DNA from: JBEKYD01 sp049511335 | GTDB lineage: Bacteria; Acidobacteriota; Terriglobia; Bryobacterales; Bryobacteraceae | Reading direction: 5' to 3' | DNA length: 21,732 bases | Assembly (NCBI GenBank): GCA_049511335.1 | Contig: JBEKYD010000113.1 | Span: forward strand, 1 to 21,732 | In this document: positions 1-7,617 of the stretch, one piece after another | How the letters are laid out: every line of letters starts with the position of its first letter | Numbering within the stretch: the stretch's first letter is position 1 | Translations under genes and position numbers: made by a program | Notes under the pieces: model-generated | The model's input: the letters and a program-made list of their open reading frames with translations, nothing else | Database searches by the model: none | What the model was told of the DNA's origin: nothing

Positions 1-199
1 GATGGGGCGCCGAGATCTCCAACGCCACTTTACCGTGGCGGATCAGGAAAAACTGCGAAGCTTCTTCGCCCTCGCGGAGGATATACTTTCCTCCCTCGAA
101 GCGCACATTGGAAGCGCAACCCGCGAGCAGTTGTAGGTATTGCTCCTCCAGGCCGGCGAAAAAGGGATGTTCCGCTACGATTCGCTCAAGTGTTTCCAT
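1..199 (-). CDS. Cyclic nucleotide-binding domain protein (partial, hydrogenase operon)
   Basis: Only the first 66 codons are present; the gene runs off the left edge. The start METLERIVAEHPFFAGL, followed by FEGGKYILREGEEASQFFLI, is the N-terminal half of a cNMP-binding (Crp/Fnr-type) beta-roll, with the usual 'F..G..I..EGE....F.I..G.V' spacing. The ATG at 199-197 has an AGAAGG Shine-Dalgarno and lies 14 bp inside the 3' end of the iron-sulfur gene, so the two are probably translationally coupled. Small proteins of this type commonly sit between the beta and gamma subunits of group 3 NiFe hydrogenases or sulfhydrogenases (family knowledge), where they may sense a nucleotide or act structurally. 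Whether a DNA-binding domain follows cannot be seen. Confidence 0.8.
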   Translation of the reverse strand, partial: METLERIVAEHPFFAGLEEQYLQLLAGCASNVRFEGGKYILREGEEASQFFLIRHGKVALEISAPH

Positions 200-1340
200 G
201 GTCCTTCTCCTCGGCGGAAACAGTGGCACCCCGAATGGCGGCCACTTCCTTGGTAATGTCGATGCCCACCGGGCACCAGGTTACGCAGCGCCCGCAGCCC
301 ACGCACCCGGAACCGCCGAACTGGTCGATCCAGGACGCCAGCTTGTGGGTCATCCACTGCCGGTAGCGCGATTTGGCGGATGACCGCACGCTGCCGCCGT
401 GAATATAGGAAAAACTCTGCGTGAAACAGGAATCCCATCTGCGCCATCGCTCGGCGTGGTCGCCGGTCACATCGCTCACTTCTTCCACCGTGGTGCAAAA
501 GCAAGTGGGACACACCATCGTGCAGTTGGCGCACGCCAGGCAACGCTGCGCTACATCGTCCCATCTGGGGTGGTCGAAGTTGCTGTACAACAAGTCGCGT
601 ATACCGGTGGTATCCATCCGGCGTTGGATCTGCGATCGAGCGCGGCCGACCGCCGCTTCGGCTTCCTTTTGCGCGTCGCTGGAGACTTCGAAGCGCTCCA
701 GTTCGGCCAGCACTTCCGCTCCCGCCTCGCTGCCCACTTCGATCAAAACCCGATGGTGCTCGGGGCCAAGGATCTCGGTCAAGGCGAGGTCAAAGCCTGC
801 GTGCGCCTGCGGCCCGGTTCCCATCGAGGTGCAAAAGCAGGTGGCCGCCGACTGGGTGCAGTTAACGGCCACGATGAAGATCCCCTCGCGGCGGCCCTGG
901 TAAATCGGATCGCGGTAGCGGTCGTGAAGCAGCACTCGGTCCTGGACGGCGATGGCGGCCAGATCGCAGGCGCGGACGCCCAGGAAGGCATACCGCCCCG
1001 GGGGTGGAGGGTCGGGATTGCTCAGGATCCGGAAGGTCTCCCCTTGCCGTTGCGCGGAAAACAGCCGCACGTCCGCTGGGTGCAGATATTTCTTCCAGCT
1101 CTGCGGCCCCACCACGTAGCCGAACAGCGCGCCATCCTCGCGCCTCTTCAGCCGGTAAGAGCCCGCCGCCTGCTCGTCGGTCCAGCCGATGGGCAGATCG
1201 GCCAACGTTTCCAAGCGGTCGTAGACGATCGCTTCGTCGCGCACCGTAGGCCCCACCACTTCATAGCCGCGGCGGTGGAGCGCTTCGATCAGCCGCTCGA
1301 TCTGGCCGGCTTCCACTAGGGCCTGCGTCTTTTCGGCCAC
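186..1340 (-). CDS. 4Fe-4S dicluster protein, NiFe hydrogenase/sulfhydrogenase beta subunit (HydB/AsrA-like)
   Basis: An electron-transfer subunit of a cytoplasmic hydrogenase or sulfite-reductase-type complex. Two ferredoxin motifs lie in the C-terminal third: CLACANCTMVCP (about codons 265-280) and CVGCGRCVTWCP (about codons 345-360). These would bind two 4Fe-4S clusters that pass electrons between the FAD/NAD subunit and the hydrogenase small subunit. The longer N-terminal part, including YVVGPQSWKKYLHP and FLGVRACDLAAI, is typical of the HydB/AsrA family, which is about 340-390 aa. I chose GTG at 1340 because it has a strong GGAAGG Shine-Dalgarno; an in-frame TTG at 1373 would add 11 residues without a good ribosome site. 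The gene overlaps the next gene by 14 bp. Gamma, delta and alpha subunits are expected to the left of the window. AsrA is the main alternative, but the cNMP-domain neighbour favours hydrogenase. Confidence 0.85.
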   Translation of the reverse strand: MAEKTQALVEAGQIERLIEALHRRGYEVVGPTVRDEAIVYDRLETLADLPIGWTDEQAAGSYRLKRREDGALFGYVVGPQSWKKYLHPADVRLFSAQRQGETFRILSNPDPPPPGRYAFLGVRACDLAAIAVQDRVLLHDRYRDPIYQGRREGIFIVAVNCTQSAATCFCTSMGTGPQAHAGFDLALTEILGPEHHRVLIEVGSEAGAEVLAELERFEVSSDAQKEAEAAVGRARSQIQRRMDTTGIRDLLYSNFDHPRWDDVAQRCLACANCTMVCPTCFCTTVEEVSDVTGDHAERWRRWDSCFTQSFSYIHGGSVRSSAKSRYRQWMTHKLASWIDQFGGSGCVGCGRCVTWCPVGIDITKEVAAIRGATVSAEEKDHGNT

Positions 1341-1463
1341 TCCGCCCCTTCCATAATCCCGCGATGAGTTCAACAGAGAGGCTGCTCGCCACTACGCATG
1401 TCCAGGACGCAGTTGCCGCCGATTCAGCCTTCGAGCGACTCTGTTCCGGCAGGTTTCTTCGTA

Positions 1464-1469
1464 ATTATA
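1464..1469 (-). promoter_or_regulatory. Possible -10 box (TATAAT) for the hydrogenase operon
   Basis: The minus strand reads TATAAT about 125 bp upstream of the GTG start at 1340. No good TTGACA-like -35 box lies 16-18 bp further upstream, so this would need an activator or may be chance. Confidence 0.25.
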
Positions 1470-1516
1470 CCGATGCGGGCGGCCTGCTGGGAAACCAGGC
1501 CGATAAAACGGCTATT

Positions 1517-1549
1517 GTGGACGATACGGGCTTTCCGGAAACTGGAGAT
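1517..1549 (+). pseudogene. Possible IS701/IS4-type transposase remnant
   Basis: The plus strand reads KTAIVDDTGFPETGD. The string V-D-D-T-G-F-P, followed by a charged G-rich turn, is the hallmark of the first catalytic Asp region of IS701-type DDE transposases (family knowledge). Nothing else of the transposase is recognisable around it, and the open frame of 99 codons has no other family features. It is either a short relic or a coincidence. Confidence 0.25.
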
Positions 1550-1559
1550 CCCCGGGGCA

Positions 1560-1581
1560 GACGTCACTTTGACGTAACGTC
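1560..1581. promoter_or_regulatory. Palindromic GACGT repeats upstream of hydrogenase operon
   Basis: GACGTC at 1560-1565 is followed by the palindrome GACGTAACGTC at 1571-1581. Two closely spaced dyads upstream of a redox operon are compatible with an operator, but no known regulator consensus is matched with certainty. Confidence 0.25.
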
Positions 1582-1626
1582 GCCGACTCGCGGATCTGCC
1601 TTCGACCGGCGCATGCCCGGTACCAA

Positions 1627-1656
1627 GCCCGCCTCGGCCGAAACGCGGAGGCGGGC
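1627..1656 (-). terminator. Hairpin terminator downstream of GH28 gene
   Basis: A perfect 9-bp stem (GCCCGCCTC pairing with GAGGCGGGC) encloses a 12-nt loop, about 75 bp past the GH28 stop. There is only a weak T-run, so its role as a terminator is inferred from position and strength. Confidence 0.5.
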
Positions 1657-1714
1657 ATCCTGAAACAGCTACCGATATTCGCCGATAACGGGCTCGTCCT
1701 CTCTCATCAGTGGC

Positions 1715-1729
1715 GGTGGCGCGGCCACC
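1715..1729 (-). terminator. Small hairpin just after the GH28 stop codon
   Basis: GGTGGC and GCCACC form a 6-bp stem with a 3-nt loop two bases after the TAA at 1734-1732. There is no T-tract, so it may only stabilise the 3' end. Confidence 0.3.
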
Positions 1730-1731
1730 TG

Positions 1732-3158
1732 TTACTTGAGGGGGAAGGCGACGAATCTGCCTACACAGGCGTTCTTGGCGGATTCCCCCGCGGTGCCGGA
1801 CACGGTGACAGCGGGCCCCGCGACCTTTAGGTTGAATGTTCCGGGACCGATTCTGAGGTCGGCGTTTCTAGGGGAAACTTTTATGGCAGCGGCATCTTCG
1901 AACTGCACGTTGTCGAATTGGATGCCAGAACGGTGTGCGGGATCGTAGCCTTCCAGGGTTACCCTGCCGGGGCCTTCGATTCACGTGTTGCGAACGGTTA
2001 TGTCGCGTGCTAAGGGGATGCGGTTGTTCGCCTTGCTGGCTCCGGCCGAGTAGTTGGTGTCCACCAGGATGGGGTTCTCCGTGTCGCGTATGCAAACGTC
2101 TTCAAAAACGACGTCGTGCACAAGGCCGCCTCGGGTAATGTTTGATTTGATCCGCAGATCGTTGTCGGCTCCATCGATGGTGAGATCGGAGACCAGAATC
2201 TTGCTGGCGCCGCCTTCCGTGGTGCTACCGATCGACATACCGTGGCCGGAATAGAAATGGTTGTGAGTGATGCTCATATGGGTGGTGGGAGCGCCCGCCA
2301 GGGCTTTGATGGCGACCTGGTCGTCGCCGGTGTGCACGTAGCAGTGCGTGATCGTCACGTTGGTGCAATTGCCGGGATCGATGCCGTCGGTGTTGCGGGC
2401 ACGCTCGGGTGACCAGATGCGCACTTTCCAAGCCGTGAAACCGCTGCCATTTTCGTAATTGACGAAGTGGCGGGGCGAGTTCATGAGCGTGATGCCGTGG
2501 AGAACGAAATTGTCGCAGTGATCCAGAACCACCAGGTGCGGATTGTTCTGGCCGCCACCTTGGCGAGCCAGATCAGCGAGATTCCACCAAGTGGACGTTT
2601 GGCCAAGGATGGTTTCGCCGCCGCGTCCATCAATGACGCCTTCGCCCATGATCCGGAGTCGCTGACGCCCTCGCCGTTGATCAAACCTTTGCAGGCGTAA
2701 CCCTGTTCGGTGACGGTGCCGCAGGAGCCGATGCTGAGATCATAGTCGCGGGCATTGCGGGACGCATAGAGATACGTTCCGCGATCCACTACCAGAACTA
2801 CGCCTTTGGCCAACCGGAGAGGCCCAGTAAGGAAGGCGTCCCTGCGGCTACTAGCACGCTTCAGCACCACGGAATGGACGGGGGTGCATTGTTCGATGGC
2901 TTTCTGAATGCGCACGGTGTCAAGCTTGGTTTCATCCGCGGGCGCAATGGACATACCCGCGCGGCCAATCTGCGCCGTGAGCGTGGCGCAGGCGGGAGGG
3001 ATAATCGGTTCGACTACCTTTCGAGTATCTTGCGCATTGACGGGCGCAGGAAAGGCGAGCGCAAGGGCAACCACGGCAAGGCATTTGGTCCCTGGTGCGA
3101 GTTTTGTCACTCCTTGATTATGAACAGAAAACAACCGCGGCGACACGCATGGCTTCAC
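1732..3158 (-). pseudogene. Glycoside hydrolase family 28 (polygalacturonase-like), frameshifted and with in-frame stop
   Basis: A secreted pectin-type hydrolase (beta-helix fold) cleaving galacturonan-like chains. A hydrophobic signal segment (CLAVVALALAFPAPVNAQ) precedes the mature part. The GH28 motifs are all present: NTDGIDPG, GDDQ, GHGMS and RIKS, with catalytic Asp in the first two. Two lesions break the frame. About one base is missing near 2652-2657, where the reading should pass from GVSDSG to IMGEGVIDGRGG. A TGA at 1983-1981 splits VRNT from IEGPGRVTLEGYDPAHRSG; the frame is open after it to TAA at 1734-1732. The repaired length is about 475 codons, normal for the family. The outer start is GTG at 3158; GTG at 3110 gives a tidier signal peptide but its Shine-Dalgarno is too close. 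The gene follows the receptor gene by 44 bp, probably in one transcript. Confidence 0.88.
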
Positions 3159-3202
3159 TGTGAGCCGTACCCCGGCCGTTTATTCGACGGTCCGCCCGCT
3201 CA

Positions 3203-4399
3203 TCACTTCTTGGGGGCAACCATTTCCGTGATCCGGCCAACGTTCGTCTCGCTGCCCGTTTCGCCTGTATATATGTTGCCTTGCTTATCCCACACCATGT
3301 AGCTGCTTCCGATGAACTGGCCCGGCCCTCTACCCGCGTCCGGCGTTGTCGGCTGGGGATTGTAGTAATCCAGGTTGACAAAGCCCAGCTTTTGGGGCGC
3401 CAAGTGTATGGTGGCCGTCATCAGGTTCTTGTCGGAAGTCACCCAATCGAGCTGCCCGAAGGAGTTGAAACCCTCACTTTTCTTTTGATTGAAGGGAAAT
3501 GGCAGCGTGAAGACCGGCGTCTTTCGCACTTCATAGTCGAATCCCTCTGAGAAGTACAGCTTTCCGGAGATGATCGGTCCTTCCACATTCAATCGTGGCG
3601 TCGCCGTGCGCAGCCCGCGCAATCCCCAGCTCCGGATGTTGAACTCGGGCAGGGGATCGTTCAATTCCCACTTCCACTTATCTCCGCCGCGTTTGGTCTC
3701 CACGGAAACAAATCCCGCGGTAAAGCGCCCGTTTTCGGCGAGGTACGATGTCTGGTAAAAGTTGAGGCGCTCGACGCTATCGACGGGGACGGTCAGTCCG
3801 AACTCGCCGGTCGCAGGATCGGTCACGTCGGCCGAGTTGACGATCATCGCGCTCCGGTGCTCGGCGCTTCCCGAAAGTTGCAGCTTGCCGCCCGGCTGGC
3901 GAGCGACGCCCGGAATTAAGGGCAGCGCGTCGCTTACGGTGGCGGGCCGGCTCGGGAGTTCCTTTGCCGCTTCTCCCCCGACAGTGGCTGACGGCGCCGA
4001 ACTCACCTCAACCGGAGAAGTTGTGTCGCGAACTTCAACAGTTTGCTTACTCGCGGCCGCCATTTTGAGCGTTAGTTCCAGGCTTCCAGGAACGCCCTCC
4101 TTCCATTCGAAGTCTTTGGCGAGCGCCGTCTCGAATCCTTCCTTCGAGGCGCTGATCGTGTAGCGTCCGGGCGTCAACGCCGGGAACACTGCATGCCCGG
4201 TCTCATCTGTCGACATCGCGGCAATTACCTGATCTTGTAGTTTGATCTCGACCCGCGCAGCCGGCACCGCAAAGTGCGATTGGTCCAGTACGGCGATATC
4301 CAGCTTCGAGGTGCCCAATTGCGTCCCCGCAGTCTGTGGGGTTGCCGCCATCGCGCAGCAAAGGACGAGCACTACGACAATGAGGTTTCGGCGTGCCAT
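3203..4399 (-). CDS. TonB-dependent (Oar-like) receptor N-terminus fused to an NHL/propeller-like tail; truncated
   Basis: The 398-aa product starts with a signal peptide (LIVVVLVLCCAMAATPQ), then a carboxypeptidase-regulatory-like beta-sandwich (about 30-115, with ALTPGRYTISASKEGFE), then a plug domain (about 130-225, with VSDALPLIPGV and GSAEHRSAMIVNSADVTD) and the first few beta-barrel strands (about 225-350). Family members run to 900-1100 aa, so most of the barrel is missing. The last 40 or so residues (GPGQFIG, then DKQGNIYTGETGS) read like the end of an NHL-repeat/six-bladed propeller protein, which suggests a deletion fused two neighbouring genes near codon 355. As it stands it cannot form a full outer-membrane channel. 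The ATG at 4399 is chosen for the signal peptide; no clear Shine-Dalgarno is visible. GH28 downstream suggests polysaccharide uptake. Confidence 0.8.
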   Translation of the reverse strand: MARRNLIVVVLVLCCAMAATPQTAGTQLGTSKLDIAVLDQSHFAVPAARVEIKLQDQVIAAMSTDETGHAVFPALTPGRYTISASKEGFETALAKDFEWKEGVPGSLELTLKMAAASKQTVEVRDTTSPVEVSSAPSATVGGEAAKELPSRPATVSDALPLIPGVARQPGGKLQLSGSAEHRSAMIVNSADVTDPATGEFGLTVPVDSVERLNFYQTSYLAENGRFTAGFVSVETKRGGDKWKWELNDPLPEFNIRSWGLRGLRTATPRLNVEGPIISGKLYFSEGFDYEVRKTPVFTLPFPFNQKKSEGFNSFGQLDWVTSDKNLMTATIHLAPQKLGFVNLDYYNPQPTTPDAGRGPGQFIGSSYMVWDKQGNIYTGETGSETNVGRITEMVAPKK

Positions 4400-4600
4400 T
4401 CAAGAAACCAACGTCTGGTAGAAACAAGCGCCGGATAGAGAATTGGGCAATGCGCCGTCGGTCAGCCACCAGATGACCCGCACGTCTTCGGCCCTCCGCG
4501 TTAGCAGAATTGATGAGTGCATTCTGGCCTCCAGGAAATCCTCTGATTTTCATGGGCTTGGGGTGGATGCCTGCCGAACCGAGCTCGTCTGCCGATGCAA

Positions 4601-4617
4601 GTGCCGACGGTCGGCAC
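4601..4617. other. Hairpin in leader repeat A
   Basis: GTGCCGAC and GTCGGCAC are perfect inverted arms around one base. The equivalent position in copy B also holds a TGCCGA/TCGGCA hairpin (14316-14330). Confidence 0.45.
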
Positions 4618-4676
4618 GCAACGGCCTCGCCATCGAGTGGCTGGCGAGATGTGGAACCTGACGGCCGGTTGCTGTG

Positions 4677-4693
4677 TGCCGATATCATCGGCA
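4677..4693. other. Second hairpin in leader repeat A
   Basis: TGCCGAT and ATCGGCA form a 7-bp stem with loop ATC. The same TGCCGA arm is used as in the hairpin at 4601-4617. Confidence 0.4.
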
Positions 4694-4881
4694 GGCCATG
4701 TGCCCATTTGGCGCGCCGGGTGCAATGGTTTAGGCTCCGAACATTACGACTCGCGCGTCCGCCTGAGCGAACCTATGAACGACGCCGCACTACGTCGCAG
4801 ATCTTGCCTGGCTGGCTCGGCAATCCCAAGTGCCTCGGTTACGAGCACCGCGCCTCTGTAATCTTCACGCAAACCGGGTTT

Positions 4882-5499
4882 TTACCCTGCCGCGTCCATC
4901 GCCAACAAGATCAGCCGAGCCGCTGCCTCGGACTGGTTGTGGGAGTTGATCATCAGGTCATATAGGTGGGGATCCAATCGATTCTCGCCATAATAGCGGC
5001 GAACATATTCCAGGCGCTGGGCGTCCATGAAGTGAAGAAACTTGTTTATATCGGCGCCAGGTGGGACTCGTGGCCTGGCACGATGAACCCTATCCGCCCA
5101 CCGGGCGTACACGAACGCATGGAACACGTCCGGCTTGGCCTGCAAGACGCATTGTGCTCCCCGTCCCACAATCACGCAGCTTCCCAGGCAATAGGCCTCC
5201 TGAATTATTTGCTTGGCCAGAGCCGCCTCCGCATCGGCATCGAAAAGATCGACTAGCGTGATGGCCGAAATTCCATCGGCGCCCTTCCCCCACAGGGGGC
5301 GCATGATGCGGTACAGCCAGGGATCGACCTGTTCGTCCAGCACAACCGCGTCGGCGACGGGCACATTCGCCCTGCTGCTAATTTCGGTGAGGAGCGCCCT
5401 ATCAACAAGCTTCCAGCCAAGTGTGCTTGCCACGATGCCCGCGATTTCTGCCCCACCACTACCGTACTCTCTTGCTATTGTCAGCGCTCTGTATTGCAT
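4882..5499 (-). CDS. Cytidylate kinase-like family protein
   Basis: A 205-aa cytoplasmic P-loop protein. The start MQYRALTIAREYGSGG and the later VIVGRGAQCVLQ, then EYVRRYYG and LYDLMINS, are the conserved stretches of the cytidylate-kinase-like (AAK6-type) family, common as stand-alone proteins in Acidobacteria and Deltaproteobacteria. Genuine Cmk proteins have GxxGSGKS; here the loop is REYGSGGAEIA, so nucleotide phosphorylation is not certain and a signalling or regulatory role is possible. I chose ATG at 5499 because conserved sequence begins at once and a GAGG lies about 10 nt upstream; an upstream GTG at 5538 would overlap the receiver gene. It sits 22 bp after that gene and is the last gene of the efflux run. 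The stop overlaps a small GGGT/ACCC hairpin. Confidence 0.82.
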   Translation of the reverse strand: MQYRALTIAREYGSGGAEIAGIVASTLGWKLVDRALLTEISSRANVPVADAVVLDEQVDPWLYRIMRPLWGKGADGISAITLVDLFDADAEAALAKQIIQEAYCLGSCVIVGRGAQCVLQAKPDVFHAFVYARWADRVHRARPRVPPGADINKFLHFMDAQRLEYVRRYYGENRLDPHLYDLMINSHNQSEAAARLILLAMDAAG

Positions 5500-5521
5500 C
5501 GTCGTTACCCTCGCTTCCCCT

Positions 5522-6001
5522 CTAACCGCAGCGGCCACATGGGCCCGAGGCCAGCACGGCCTTGCAGGTAGCCGCTCCGCATCCCTCGCGCACGCCCTGA
5601 AGTCCCCGACCGATGACGCGTTCGACCTCCTCTACAGCGAACGGTTTGTTCAGCACGTCCGAGCCGCCTAGGTTGAGGACCTCGGCCCACAGCGCCTCGT
5701 CGGCCAGCCGGAATACAACGATCAGCGCGAAACTCGGGTAGGCGCCTTGTGCTATGAGCAGGTCACGCCACGAGCCCCGGCCCTCAATCTCGGTATCACA
5801 CACAACCAGTCGCGGGTGCAGTTTGTCGATTACAGCCTGGGCGCCGGTCAGGTCGGGAACATTCACGACCAGCCAACGGTCCCCGTCGACGATTTCCCGC
5901 AATGCGTGCGCATCCTCGGCCGATGCTGAAACGAACACGATCGCCGCGCGCCCGGTTTCCGCCCCTCCGAGTTCCCGATCGATCCGCCTTTCCGCTTGCA
6001 T
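5522..6001 (-). CDS. Single-domain response regulator (receiver) with Cys-rich tail
   Basis: A 159-aa protein with one CheY-like receiver domain (about 18-138). The phospho-acceptor Asp is in RLVVCDTEIEG and the conserved Lys is in VLNKPF; the acidic pair near the N-terminus is replaced by a VSASAED stretch, so metal binding may be weakened. No output domain follows. The last 21 residues contain four cysteines (EGCGAATCKAVLASGPCGRCG gives C-x4-C, then CGRC), unusual for a receiver and suggestive of metal or redox sensing, which is inference. The ATG at 6001 has a GGAAAGG nine bases upstream. It lies 38 bp after the efflux pump gene and 22 bp before the kinase-like gene, so all three are probably one transcript. 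Confidence 0.8.
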   Translation of the reverse strand: MQAERRIDRELGGAETGRAAIVFVSASAEDAHALREIVDGDRWLVVNVPDLTGAQAVIDKLHPRLVVCDTEIEGRGSWRDLLIAQGAYPSFALIVVFRLADEALWAEVLNLGGSDVLNKPFAVEEVERVIGRGLQGVREGCGAATCKAVLASGPCGRCG

Positions 6002-6039
6002 GATGTTGGACCTTTCCGCGCCCTAAGCTCCCGAGGCGC

Positions 6040-7617
6040 TCAGTGGACAGCCACGCTCCCCATCGTGACCGCCTTTTTCAGCAGCCACACACCCGGCAGA
6101 CACAGCGCCAGAATGAGCGCTGTCCAGCAGAACATGTCCACGTAGGCCCCAAGGCTGGCTTGCTGGAGCAGAATGCCGTGAAGCATCCCATATGCCTGCA
6201 TACGGGCCACTGGTCCTGCCGAGTACCGGCTCATCCCGGCAGTGAGGGCCGAGAGTTGGTGCCGAAACATCGGATCGTATGGCGTCATATGACTGACCAA
6301 ATTCGCCTGATGGGCTTGTGCCATACGCGCCAGGAATGTCGTGGAGACGGATATGCCGATACTGCCGCCCAGGTTACGCATCAAGTTGAAAATCCCGCTG
6401 GCATTGCCGATTTTCTCCTTAGAAAGCGTCCCGACCGAGATGGCCATGAGAGGCACCATGACACATCCAACACCCAACCCTTGTAAAACGTTGGGCCACA
6501 TAATGCTCCCCATCGAGACGTCAAGCGTAAGGTTCCCAAACAGCAACGTCGCTGCCGCGGTACAGGCGACGCCGAACGACATCAGCCACCTGCTGTCCAC
6601 GTAGGACATCAATATGCCGGCGATCGGCATTGCAATCATCGCGCCGACGCCTCGTGGCGCTGTCGCAAGACCGGCGCTTTGAGAAGTGTAGCCGAGCAGT
6701 GTCTGCAGGAACAAGGGGAGCATCGTGAGAGCGCTGTACACTGCCGCCATAATGATGGTTGTGATAACCGTACCCACCCAGAAATTCCGGTTTCGAAAAA
6801 CACGTAAGTCCACGATAGGTTCGGGCGTGCGCAGTTCCCGCACAATCAGCACCAATAGAGATCCAACCGAAATCACGCTAAACCAAGTGATCCAAGTGCT
6901 CGCGAACCAATCCGCCTCTTGTCCCTTGTCCAGGACGACCTGGAGGGTGGCCAGCCAAACAGTAAGCAGCCCAAAGCCGATGGCGTCGATTGTCCCCGGC
7001 CTCGCGTTCTTGATGTATGGCGGGTCCTCAACGTACCGTCCGATCAAATATATGGCCAGTACCCCGATGGGGATGTTGATGTTGAATATCCAGCGCCAGG
7101 AGTAATTGTCGGTTATCCATCCACCCAGAAACGGACCGATGATTGGCGCGCCCACAACCCCCAGGCCGAACATCGCCATCGCCATTCCTTGCTTCTCGCG
7201 CGGGAAACTCTCCAGAAGAATCGCCTGAGAAAGCGGTTGCATCGCCCCGCCCCCTGCGCCTTGCAGGATACGAGCCAGGATGAGCACGGGCATGGACGGG
7301 GCCAACCCGCATAGGAGCGATGCGAACGTAAAGAGCCCGGTACATGCCAGCAAAAAGCGCTTTCGGCCGAAGCGGAGGGCGAACCAACCGCTCGCAGGCA
7401 GAACAATGGCATTGGCGACCAGGTAACTGGTCAGCACCCAGGTAGCCTCTTCGTTGGTGGCCGACAGGCTGCCCGCCATGTTCGGCAGCGCCACAGAGGT
7501 AATCGTCGTATCCAGGACCTCCATGAACACTGCCACCATGACCGCCATGGCGATCAGCCACGGATTGACGCTGGAATAACATTCGGCCGCGCCGTCCTGG
7601 ATGGAATTCGTGCTCAT
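6040..7617 (-). CDS. emrB: DHA2-family MFS multidrug efflux pump (EmrB/QacA type, 14 TM)
   Basis: A 525-aa inner-membrane, proton-driven drug exporter. The first helix ends in the DHA2 signature MEVLDTTITSVALPNMAGSL. Motif A is ALRFGRKRF (about residues 80-90) and the antiporter motif C is GAPIIGPFLGGW (about 155-167). Fourteen hydrophobic segments fit the length. It works with the HlyD/EmrA adaptor and a TolC channel to move lipophilic compounds across both membranes. Its ATG overlaps the stop of the adaptor gene (ATGA), so translation is coupled. Substrate cannot be read from sequence. The gene is intact, unlike many neighbours in this window, which suggests it is under selection. Confidence 0.95.
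   Translation of the reverse strand: MSTNSIQDGAAECYSSVNPWLIAMAVMVAVFMEVLDTTITSVALPNMAGSLSATNEEATWVLTSYLVANAIVLPASGWFALRFGRKRFLLACTGLFTFASLLCGLAPSMPVLILARILQGAGGGAMQPLSQAILLESFPREKQGMAMAMFGLGVVGAPIIGPFLGGWITDNYSWRWIFNINIPIGVLAIYLIGRYVEDPPYIKNARPGTIDAIGFGLLTVWLATLQVVLDKGQEADWFASTWITWFSVISVGSLLVLIVRELRTPEPIVDLRVFRNRNFWVGTVITTIIMAAVYSALTMLPLFLQTLLGYTSQSAGLATAPRGVGAMIAMPIAGILMSYVDSRWLMSFGVACTAAATLLFGNLTLDVSMGSIMWPNVLQGLGVGCVMVPLMAISVGTLSKEKIGNASGIFNLMRNLGGSIGISVSTTFLARMAQAHQANLVSHMTPYDPMFRHQLSALTAGMSRYSAGPVARMQAYGMLHGILLQQASLGAYVDMFCWTALILALCLPGVWLLKKAVTMGSVAVH

Larger units (their letters stand above)
1341..1731. other. Intergenic region between hydrogenase operon and GH28 gene
   Basis: About 390 bp with no convincing complete gene. 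It holds the upstream region of the hydrogenase operon (a TATAAT on the minus strand and a GACGT-type palindrome), two strong hairpins likely to end GH28 transcription, and a short plus-strand stretch resembling an IS701-type transposase motif. Each is listed separately. Confidence 0.6.
4511..4782 (+). repeat. Leader repeat, copy A (paired with 14233-14488)
   Basis: It starts with TGATGAGTGCATT, identical to copy B, then shares in the same order CCAG/AAA, GGATGCC, TGCCGA...TCGGCA hairpins, ATCGA...TGGCGAGA, ATTTGG...CTCCG, GCGTCCGC and CCTGAG, ending in ATG.ACGAC. The distance from the first block to the ATG is 264 nt here and 247 nt in B. The start at 4775 opens only a short ORF of about 28 codons, so copy A looks degenerate. 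Confidence 0.55.
4400..4881. other. Intergenic region with leader-repeat copy A
   Basis: A 480-bp stretch without a convincing complete gene. Most of it (about 4511-4800) matches, with gaps, the leader and first codons of the small membrane protein gene at 14233-14488. It contains two strong hairpins (4601-4617 and 4677-4693). It also holds the promoter region expected for the receptor gene. Confidence 0.6.

Noticed and set aside
399..1319. Long plus-strand ORF (306 codons) opposite the iron-sulfur gene
   Set aside because: Antisense shadow of a gene with clear ferredoxin motifs; no family features of its own.
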